From: Thaumatotibia leucotreta | Lineage: Eukaryota > Arthropoda > Insecta > Lepidoptera > Tortricidae | Direction of reading: 5' to 3' | Assembly (NCBI GenBank): GCA_025490895.1 | Contig: JALPQI010001753.1 | Span: 56,281-120,280 of the forward strand | Length of the DNA stretch: 64,000 nt | In this document: positions 27,901 to 39,900 of the stretch, in pieces | Layout: every line of letters starts with the position of its first letter | Numbering within the stretch: position 1 is the first letter of the stretch | Notes under the pieces: model-generated | Database searches by the model: none | Seen by the model: the letters and a program-made list of their open reading frames with translations, nothing else | What the model was told of the DNA's origin: nothing | Translations under genes and position numbers: made by a program

Positions 27901-30900
27901 CCCTACAGAGCCTCAAACATTTTATAATACCAATTATAGTTACTTTCACTAGAATACAGGTGAATGATACGCACAGATCTTAATAAAGTACTCACTCTTG
28001 GGTCAGCGGTGTAGGGTTCGAACCGGAAGTAGTTTTAATACCTAGACGATTCAAAAAAGTTTGTTGCTATTCCAATTTGAATAAAGAATTATTTGACATT
28101 GACTTTGACTACTAATTGTAATAATGAATGAATGACTCAATGTGCCTTGCGTCAAAAAGTTGAAGCAAATCCGTTGAACAACTTTTTGGTTAATCTTACA
28201 GTTGTTATTAGATTTCCTATCAATACCAAAAAAGAACACTAATTTCAAATTCCCCTTGTGTTGTTGTGTGGGTGCGCTCAACTCGCGTGGAACTACCTAT
28301 AAGATATAATAATATTATGATTTGATTAAAAAACAAATCACAAATTTACATTGTCACTCCTATTCCAAATTGAGCTGCCAGTGTGACATTACTTGTGGTA
28401 ATATACAGACACAGTGCGATTCTTTTTGTTGTCGAATTTTCATATAAAATTTTGTTTGTTTTTTTTTATCTTTTGTTTTATTTAAAAAATATCAAAGTTA
28501 GACTTTCACAATAGTAAACCTACATAGGGCTTCAGGATGTCTTCACGCCACCCTGTCTAAACGATAGCACTGACTCACAATGACGTCTGTCAGGTGATGG
28601 AACGCGGGCGGCTGCGGGCGGCCATGGAGGCGGCGGAGACGCCGGCGGCGGGTGGCGTGGTGGCCGCGCTCCGGACCAACCTCTCCTCCGCTCTGCAGCA
28701 GAATTCGGGTGAGCGCTGTTTCAACCATCATTTGCTCAGATAAACTCACAAACCGATGGACAGCTGAACTCTATTTGCATAATATATATAAGATCAGTTT
28801 TTTTTTTCAATATGTGTTAATTATTTATTTTCAAAACTACAATTTATGTACATAGATTAAATCTAATCTAATCTACATATATTAGATCAGTTAAAAAATG
28901 TATTATTGATTATTAAAATTGTTCAAGCAGTGTGGGCTTAGTAATCCAATTTGTAGTTATTTTTGTAGGCAGTTGTATGGGAAAAAGAATCGTCAAAAAA
29001 GTCAAAAGTCTTGGTGTCGCACACTGGGACCCGCCCATACATGGCAGTGCTCAAAACTCAAATTTCCAAATGTGGGTATTTAAAATTCAAAATAAAATAT
29101 ACCTATGCTAAACAGGGTAGTATAAAATCTTCGACCTTTGGCATAATACAGTGCAATAGTATCCTATTTTGCATATAACTATTTTAATTTGAGTACAATA
29201 TTTGCAAAGTTTAATTGTGAGCACTACCATGTATGTATGAGTGAGTCCCAGTGTGTGTCGGGGCATTCTGGTACAGTCAACAAAAATGTGGTCTACCACT
29301 TTTCGACTTTATACCACAAAATAAAGTCCAAAAGTGGTAGACATAGATATATGAAAGAGAGAGATTTGTAACGAAGCGAAATTGTAATGAGTCTCGGTGT
29401 CTCCGAGGTCGGGCCTTTGCCACGCTGTGATTGGCTAAAGCGCTACCATATGATGCGGCACTAGAGAGGAGGCTACGTCGATAAATTATTATCCATAGAT
29501 ATTTGATAAGGCCGGAATATTAAGAAAAACATTAAAATCGATCTATCATTTAATAAGAAATAAATACAGATTAAAATATCGCATTGGACGATGTATCTAA
29601 TCTTTATAAACATTATGTTATCCGTCGCGCCCTTGTTAGCGCGAAAATACCGGCCGTCCTAGAGCCCAACGGTCTGGCCAGGGACGACGGCAAGAGGCCT
29701 GACGGAATGACGCTGATGTCCTGGAGCATGGGCCGGCCGCTAGTTTGGGACGCCACCTGCGTTGACACTCTGGCGCCATCCTATGTTTCGGTCACCGGCA
29801 TTGCTGCTGGCGCCGCGGCATCATTAGCCGAAAGTCTCAAGCGCTGCAAATATGCTGCTTTAGGAACCAGCTACATATTTGCGGCGTTTGGTGTGGAGAC
29901 CTTGGGGCCATGGGGGCCAAGTGCACATGGACTTTTTAAAGATCTAGCGGCTCGCCTAAGAGAGACCTCAGGCGACCAGAGGGCTGGCCAGTACCTTGCA
30001 CAGCGTTTAAGTATAGCTATACAACGGGGGAATGCGGCCAGCCTTCTGGGTACCTTGCACACTGACGGCGATTTAGGCCAATTTTTTTATTAATAGGTAG
30101 TTAAGTTAAGTCCTTATATTGTTTGTTTTCATTTTATGTCGTTTAATAATAAATTAGAAAACTTTTTTCTTACTTTCGTGTCGGATCTGGTTTGTAAATA
30201 ATAAACTACAGAATGTCAATTATAAACATATATTTGAATATGAACAAAGCAATTTATTAACGACATTATCTTAATTGTGGCTGGGAATCACATGAACAAA
30301 TAATTATTTAGACGGTTGTACCCTTAATAAATATAATGTTATCAGCCGTTTCCGCGATGGTCACATATTTAAATAAAACAATTTCAACCTTTGACAACGG
30401 TTATTGTAAAAGGCTCAAAATAATATAATACGCGATATAATCTATATATATTGTTTTACCTTTATGAAGATAAGATATTGATACAAAGGTCAAAATATGA
30501 AAGAAAAATTGAATATAATCAAATACATCAACAATTTATCGACCCTATTTGTCATTGGCACGATCAGTCGTACCTCTAGTTCGCGGCCTGCTCGCAGCGG
30601 CCGTACCAAGAAATGACAGGACGGTTGTGAATATCGCTAGCAATTGGATACATTACACGGTCACTTACCAAATTGCAACTTGCTTGCTATTCTAAGCCGT
30701 CAATGTAAAACGCACATACAATTTGTCACTGAATAGTTCAACCCATTGGTACGCCCAAGTAAAATCATTATGACATTTATGTCAGCGGTTTGTTGTTATA
30801 TATTATTTGTAAAAATACGTGGTTTTGTCAACTAATAACTAAAAAAATCAATACTTTCATGTGGTACGTGACTCAATAGTCCTTGAAATGTTTATTTACA

Positions 30901-33900
30901 CTCCTATTTTTACAAGAAATAACGGCACAATTCGGCATTTTGCGGATATGTCCGAGCTCATCATGCAGTCGCGGGTAAGTTGCGACTGGCTCATAGGGCG
31001 CGCATCTGTCACACTATAAAGGCCTATCGGCCATAACGCTGCGACATGTTCCATGCCACCGTTAGCTATCTATACTGATCTGTGGTGGTAGACCACATTT
31101 TTTGTTGACTGTACTATGTGCCGTATTATTTGTACGGGGTTCTCTGACACTGTTTCTTAGACGCATGAACACAAAGTATAAAATAATGACGGGTTAAGTG
31201 TTAAACACAGAACTGCGCTCCCGGCTGTCACGTATCCACGACGCGTCCGACCTCGCCGAGATATCCTCCGTTGGCAACAATTCCGATCAAGTAAGTATTA
31301 TCGTAATATTTTCTTCGGTTACCGCGAGGATTACACAAGAAATAAAACTATGAAAACGGATAAACTCGCGTATATTAACTAATTTTAACTTCATTCCGAC
31401 ATTTCGAACACTTTACAGGGTTTTATTTCATAAGTATATGACGCGTAGCTGTACAAAATTGACTAATTACATTCTTCAAATTCGAAACACTGTGATGCGG
31501 TCTCATTGGCCGAGCTCCCACAGCTCCGCTCCGCTCCGCGTCAGTGGAGCCACACCCTAACATTGACATAGGTATCGGCACAAGATTTGACACACACATC
31601 GACATGTCATGTAAACACACGGGGAATTTGAAATTAGTGTTTTTTTTTTCACTGACAGCAAACCCAATTGCAACTGTAAGATTTACCAAAGTTTGTTCAA
31701 GGGATTTGCTTCAATATTTTGACGCAAGACATTCATTCATTCACTAAATTTTTTGCAATTAGTACTTCATTTGGATGTGTGTGTAATCATTTACCTCAAC
31801 TCTCGTGCCGATACCTATACATTTTGTTGGCTTACAATCATTAATTTGCAAGAAAGAAAAATATAAATTTTTGAAACATATAATAGTACATGGTACATTT
31901 TAATACATTATTAACTATGCGTAGAGACGCATTAGGTGGTAAATGTCCATAATCACCACGTTAGCGAGCGGATTGGCAATCGCAGTAATGTGTCCACTAT
32001 GATGACGCTGTTGCCCATCATCAATCAAATCACAGAATGATCACGAGCTTTCGGACGTCAAATTTTGTTAGTTGAAGTGAACAAAATCATTAATAATGCC
32101 TCCTTAAGTAATATTAATTGCAACAACACAAAAAAATATGAATACTTAAGGGCCTGAGAGATATTTAAAATCATAGGCAAGTGACAACTTCAGTACAAAA
32201 TCTGACACGCTCGACCGCCATACAAATGAATGAACTTGTTTCTTCTATCCAAATCTAATTCTGTGCTTTAATCCCTTAGTCGACTTTTACGACACCCGCG
32301 GGAAAAGTTAGGGTGGTGACAAATATATTCTTACTGCCGTCGTCACACGGCCTTGACCTTGATAAACCTTACGCCTATTTTAATAAGGTCCACAGATGTA
32401 CAATTAAAGAGTGTTGCTAAAGCTTGTTCACGAAATAAAGTAGCCATCGTAAAATCAGTCTCCACTTGTTACACAATAGTCCCATGTAGTTTTAACAGCC
32501 ATGGGACTATAAATTGATTCTTTTCTTTTATGTTTACCAATCCCATATACAAAAGCATTTGCTTAAAAGTCGTCAAAATCAAAATAACTTCAAACAATGC
32601 TTAATGCAAAAGTTCAGGCCCAAGAAAGTGCGATCTTCCAAGACGATTTCAACAATGTTAGACTTGAAATAGTAAATAAAAATTATAGACACAAGATGCA
32701 CAGTTTATTATAGATATTGTAATTTAGTTAAGACCCATTGGGAAACTAAATGACCCAAAATGGTAAAATAAGAAACACTACTAAAATATAGAAGTTTAAA
32801 TAAAAGTCTATAATTATGGAGAAATTAATATAAATATCAACCACAGCGTCCGAGAAGAAAGGCAAAAAGCCTTTCTTTCTAATAACATCCATGTAAAGGT
32901 ATGGTTCCGTAAAAAAAAAATACGGCAATGTCTACTTTATTTCGTGAACAAGCTGTATTTGTACATCCAATAAACAAAATGAACAACTAGTAATGTAATA
33001 GAAGTCGACTCTTCAGCAGGTGACGCGCCAGTTTCCACAGTCGCTGAGCTACAGTTCCTCATGTGTGTCGGCTTCAGAGTTCTTCGACGCTGAAGAACAT
33101 GAGGACGAGCTGAAACCGGCGGAGATCATCACTACTGATGAGGTACGCATTTATTTATAATCAGAGCTCGGACAAGTCATCATCATCATCATCATCATCA
33201 GCCTATGATAGTCCACTGCTGGACGTAGGCCTCTCCTATTAACTATGCGTATAGACGCATTAGGAGGTAAATGCCCATAATCGCCACGCTGGGCAAGCGG
33301 ATTGGCGATCGCAGTAATGTGTCCACTATGATGACGCTGCTGCCCATCAACAATCTTTTATTAAGTAATGGTAAGTGACACTTCAATCCCTTAGTCGACT
33401 CTTACGACACCCGCAGGAGGAGTTGGGGTGGTGACAAATGTATTCTTACTGCCGTCACCACACGGACAAGTCACCGCAAAACAATTGCTAGACTGCAATA
33501 GAACAAGGTCAATGAGTCGCATTATGTAAAATATTGTTTAATAATATTTTTCAATGACATTTATTACTTCAACTCAACATTTTTTTCTAACAGAGCTCGA
33601 GGTAGTCCTTAATCCACTAATATAATTAATTGTATTTATTTGGACAATATTTTAAATATTCAGAAATATCCATAATGAAGCAAATAATTGTATTCATCTA
33701 AATTGTCACCGCAAAAGTATTTCACGCATGCCACTTTGACAAATCCATGACAGATATGCGGCTAAAAAGGTCAAAACTTTAAATTATAAATTACGATAAT
33801 ACCAGCTTTACATAATAATATTTTTACGTCTCGACTCTATAACAGTCTTGTCCCATGTTAATATTTGTTTCTGCGATGACTTGTCCGAGCACTGTTTATA

Positions 33901-36900
33901 ATCATAATCAAATATTACTATCAGCTAAATTAAGGCTTGCGTTGTGAATATACTATTTTATTTTTGAACTGACCGTGTCCTTCAGAAGCTACCATATTTG
34001 CATTTATTTTTTTGTAAAATTGCGACTCTGCAACCACTTGTTGATTTTGTACAGATCAATAAACAAATGAAGGGTCCACGGAAAGAACATGTCTAGTCAA
34101 TTTTTTTTTTCAATTTATTTATCTAAAAACACTTAAAAGCTAATAACAATAAGGCTCACCTGGCGAGCGAAAACCGCGAAAACATCTATTCCAATCACAG
34201 AAGGAAAAACCACCTTACTTTTAACAGAATTAGGTGTGAATTTGCCCTGATTTTTTTAGGCACTGGACATGATTTATCTTTCCCTTCAAATATGGTAATT
34301 TTAGCCTCAGAAAGTATCAGTGCCATATCTTCGAACACGTGATTATTTTTCCAGGCCGGTGTGATAGAACTAGACGGAGACTCTTCCTCAGAGGCAGGTT
34401 CTTTGAGCAGCGAGGAGGGCTCAGCCAGCTCCGATAACTCAGATGGTGCGAGTGAGTCCGCTTGTTTGTGTTGTAGCTTGTGCATTGTGTATAACCTCGC
34501 ATATTAACACGTCAGCCTACTACTGGGTCGATTAAAACGATACCTGCGCTCCCATAAGGGACGATTGCATATACACTGTACGTACATAACATAATTAAGA
34601 ATAATTACTAATATCTTTGCGAGTATTCACTCTTATTTTTACAAGGAAAATTTTAACGAAACGTATGTACGTGTCAAGAATGCACGCTAAATTGACGGTG
34701 ACTTTAACTTTCATCATCATTGGCCTTGAAAGTTTTTCATGGCTGTGTAGGCTAATACTGTACACTATACAGGGTGGAAAGGGACGATGTTCCTTCCCGC
34801 TACCGACCGAGTCTACCAACCATTACGATGAACTTTCAGTATGGGACCAACATCGAAAGCGTACATGAAAAATTGACTTTTCCGTACTATTGAACGCTAA
34901 CTAATCACTCACTTTGTATGAGGGGTTAATTTTTTTTTATATTTCGATGTTGGTTCCATACTGAAAGTTCATCGTAAGGGTTGGTAGACTCGGTCGGTAG
35001 CGGGAAAGAACGTCGTCCCTTTCCACCCTGTATACAATGATGGTAACTAATTTCTAGTTATTGACTTCAACAATAAATTTTTTTAGTACATAATTATGGT
35101 GCCCTTTTTTACGCGCTATTGCGAGGAGTGGCTCATTTTAAGTCAGGACTTCGGAGGGCCACCTGTACTAAAAAACGTCGTTCGAGACACGTGCAAAAAG
35201 GAAATTCGTAACTCGTGTCGAATTAAAAATTTCATGTTTTTCGCACTTGTGCGTAATGTACTATTCTCGAACTACGAAACCTAAGGCTAGATTCACACAG
35301 AGTATTTTTTCCCGTATACCGTATTCGAGATTTTCTCTAACATCGTAGTGACAATAGACTTTGTGTGGTACGGGAAAAAAATACTCCGTGTGAATCTAGC
35401 CTAATAGTTATACTTCAATAACCCATAGTCTAAGCATAGTTTTTTGAAATTATGTCTTGTCATTAATTTATTCTTGTCGTAATATGGGAAAAAATATAAT
35501 GTATTAGAAAGTTTTTTCGGGTTTGTATGAAGTTTTAAAAACTTCAAAGCGAATGCGGGGCCCGAAGATGTTGATATAAAAAGCTGAAAATGTTAACATA
35601 ATCATGCTAAGACTATTTCATTGAATTATACCTAGTAGGTTTTTTAGTTCCAGAAAATTGAATAAAACTATGAAAAACGGATAAACCCTGTAAAGTGTTC
35701 AAACCGTCGGGACGAAGTTTTTAATTAATATACGCGAGTTTATCCGTTTTTCATACTTTTATTAGTAGTCCTCGCAGTAACCGAAGAAAATATTTTATTA
35801 ATTAATTTCTGGTTATAAATATTAGATGTCATATACCAAAGAAAAACGACCAAGATCACCTAATGTCCTAATCTTGGTCGTTTTTCTTTGGTATATGACA
35901 TCTAACATTTATAATTTATATAGTATTAAGTAGTGTGACTACTGGGGAAAAATTTAAAAGTACAAATCAAAATATTTAGTCAATAAATAATTTGATTCGT
36001 GTTTTCGCAATACATTTAATTTCTGGTTATTGACTTCATCAATACTCTCTCCCAGCATCAGCAGTGATCCCGGCAGAGCGGACTCCGCTCCAAAATGGCG
36101 CCGAACCGTTACCCGCCGTCTGCACGCGTCGCTCGCGCCTGCCGTGCCCGCGCCCCACCCCCGCCTCGCCGAGCCTTTGGAACCTGCTGTATAAGAACAT
36201 CGGGAAGGATCTCAGCCAGATCTCCATGCCGGTCACTATTAATGAGCCTCTGAATATGCTGCAGGTTAGTGAGTTTGCCCAAGGAAATCCCAAGGGTTCA
36301 ATTATTCACAAGGAAATTACAAGGAAACGTAGCCAGTCCGAATATGCGTGTATTGCAAGCGAACAAATCATATATCTACCTACATTACAGTTTGTACCAC
36401 AAACAAGTACTGGGTCTACATAATAGTTGTAGAGTATCACGGCTACCGACTCCGAATGCGAAATTCGAGATCAAAATTGTAGCAAGTGGCCGCCATTTCG
36501 ATTTTCTTCAGTTTTGATTTTAGCATGCTGAAAATCAATATCTGAACAGATAGGTCGTATAAATTGGACCTGTAGAATTAAACATTTAATGAAGCTCTGA
36601 ATATGCTGCAGGTTAGTACCAAAAACATGACAGTACCAGGCTTACGTAATAGCGTATCACAGCTAGAGACACGGCTCCCCCAGCCTCTGGAACCTGCTGT
36701 ATAAGAACATTGGGAAGGATCTCAGCCAGATCTCCATGCCGGTCACTATTAATGAGCCTCTAAATATGCTGCAGGTTAGTGAGATTTCCCATGGAAAACC
36801 CAAGCGAAAGCTATTTTTAGTACAAGGAAACATAGCCGGTCAGAATACACGACACGAGTATTGCAAGAGAACAAATCTTGCATTTACCTACATTACAGTT

Positions 36901-39900
36901 AGTACCACTAACAAGTACTGGGACTACATAATAGTTGTAAAGTATCACGGCTACAGACTCCGAATGCGAAATTCGAGATCAAAATTGTAAAAAGTGGCCG
37001 CCATCTCGATCTTCTTCATTTTTGATTCTGAGTGCTCTGAAAACCGATATCTGATCCGATAGGTCGTATAGATTAGACCCCTAGAATTATAAATGAAGCA
37101 TTTATTCGAAACACAACTAGTATTGAAATACATCAATTGGTATTATAAGTAATCCTGGTTTCGGAAAAGGACAACACTCAGCATGTGTCGCAACACAAAG
37201 TGATATGACGCTGATTTTCAGTGTACCTTAACAGAAAAAAAAATACAAAAATACACACACAATTAGACATTTAATGAAGCTCTGAATATGCTGCAGGTAA
37301 GTACCACAAACATGGAAGGATTGAATATCAAGGATGAAAGTTGTAGAATTTCAAGGTTACATAAGCTACCTTAGCTGCTGTATTAAAACATTAGCAAAGA
37401 TCTCGGGCGCCAAACAAGTTTATAAACAAAAAACAATTCCTATCCAATAACCAACCAATTGTTAACAGTTCATATATATTTGGTTGTTTTTCCTTAAGTA
37501 CCTATATCCAAATTTCATGTCTCGCTGCTTGTAACGTGTAATACTGTATGTACTTGCTAATGTTAACCGACTCAGTGTGGGTCCCAAGATACAGGCTCAG
37601 CCTGGTTTGGAGCCCACTGGATAACGCTTGAAAATTGTAAACATGTGCTTACGTTTAAATAAATTATTTGTATTTGTAATTTGTCCCCAGCGTCTCTGCG
37701 AAGAGCTAGAATACTCCGAGCTCTTAGACTCAGCATCGTCGTGCAACAACGAGTTAGAGCGCATGTCGCTGGTGGCCGCCTTCGCCGTCAGCGCCTACGC
37801 CGCCTCCGCGCACCGCGCCGCCTCCAAGCCGTTCAACCCGCTGCTGGCCGAGACCTACGAGTATGTGGGGGATAGGGACTTCAGGTTCATCGCTGAGCAG
37901 GTAATAAACCCCGTCATTTGTTGACACTGTTTCTTGTAGCAGAGTTCCTACCACGAGCCAGGATCAGGTACAAAAACACCGCTTAAGACTTATGCCCGCC
38001 TTCCACTGTAAGCAAAGACTCATTAATAGTTAGACGTTTACTAGACGCTCGCAGTCGTAAGAAGACTCATTAATAGTTAGACGTTTACTGGACGCTCGCA
38101 GTCGTAAGAAGACTCATTAATAGTTAGACGTTTACTAGACGCTCGCAGTCGTAAGAAGACTCATTAATAGTTAGACGTTTACTAGACGCTCGCAGTCGTA
38201 AGAAGACTCATTAATAGTTAGACGTTTACTAGACGCTCGCAGTTGTAAGAAGACTCATTAATAGTTAGACATTTACTAGACGCTCGCAGTCGTAACCTGC
38301 ATAATAACACTTCGCTAGCGATGAACATGAGAGCAGGTATTAAGAGTGACATTGAAGCGCAGCTCCTAAACCGTTCAATTACACCTATTGTACGTTGTTC
38401 TATGAGTACATGAGAGATAGGAACTTCAGATTCATCGCTGAGCAGGTATAAAGACACTACTAAAAATGATTTTTAAAGAATAGTGTCGATTAGACACCAC
38501 TCCGTTTAATTGGCTGCTGGCGGAGCTAGAATACTCCTCGCTGCTAGAGTCAGCATCGTCGTGCAACAACGAGTTAGAGCGCATGTCGCTGGTGGCCGCC
38601 TTCGCCGTCAGCGCCTACGCCGCCTCCGCGCACCGCGCCGCCTCCAAGCCGTTCAACCCGCTGCTGGCCGAGACCTACGAGTATGTGGGGGATAGGGACT
38701 TCAGGTTCATCGCTGAGCAGGTAATAAACCCCGTCATTTGTTGACACTGTTTCTTGTAGCAGAGTTCCTACCACGAGCCAGGATCAGGTACAAAAACACC
38801 GCTTAAGACTTATGCCCGCCTTCCACTGTAAGCAAAGACTCATTAATAGTTAGACGTTTACTAGACGCTCGCAGTCGTAAGAAGACTCATTAATAGTTAG
38901 ACGTTTACTGGACGCTCGCAGTCGTAAGAAGACTCATTAATAGTTAGACGTTTACTAGACGCTCGCAGTCGTAAGAAGACTCATTAATAGTTAGACGTTT
39001 ACTAGACGCTCGCAGTCGTAAGAAGACTCATTAATAGTTAGACGTTTACTAGACGCTCGCAGTTGTAAGAAGACTCATTAATAGTTAGACATTTACTAGA
39101 CGCTCGCAGTCGTAACCTGCATAATAACACTTCGCTAGCGATGAACATGAGAGCAGGTATTAAGAGTGACATTGAAGCGCAGCTCCTAAACCGTTCAATT
39201 ACACCTATTGTACGTTGTTCTATGAGTACATGAGAGATAGGAACTTCAGATTCATCGCTGAGCAGGTATAAAGACACTACTAAAAATGATTTTTAAAGAA
39301 TAGTGTCGATTAGACACCACTCCGTTTAATTGGCTGCTGGCGGAGCTAGAATACTCCTCGCTGCTAGAGTCAGCATCGTCGTGCAACAACGAGTTAGAGC
39401 GCATGTCGCTGGTGGCCGCCTTCGCCGTCAGCGCCTACGCCGCCTCCGCGCACCGCGCCGCCTCCAAGCCGTTCAACCCGCTGCTGGCCGAGACCTACGA
39501 GTATGTGGGGGATAGGGACTTCAGGTTCATCGCTGAGCAGGTAATAAACCCCGTCATTTGTTGACACTGTTTCTTGTAGCAGAGTTCCTACCACGAGCCA
39601 GGATCAGGTACAAAAACACCGCTTAAGACTTATGCCCGCCTTCCACTGTAAGCAAAGACTCATTAATAGTTAGACGTTTACTAGACGCTCGCAGTCGTAA
39701 GAAGACTCATTAATAGTTAGACGTTTACTGGACGCTCGCAGTCGTAAGAAGACTCATTAATAGTTAGACGTTTACTAGACGCTCGCAGTCGTAAGAAGAC
39801 TCATTAATAGTTAGACGTTTACTGGACGCTCGCAGTCGTAAGAAGACTCATTAATAGTTAGACGTTTACTAGACGCTCGCAGTCGTAAGAAGACTCATTA

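Noticed and set aside
36679..36774. Simple replacement exon spliced after 34451
   Set aside because: No acceptor upstream gives the needed two-base start; splicing at cccccag would shift the frame, and an in-frame TAG lies upstream at the cacagctag site.
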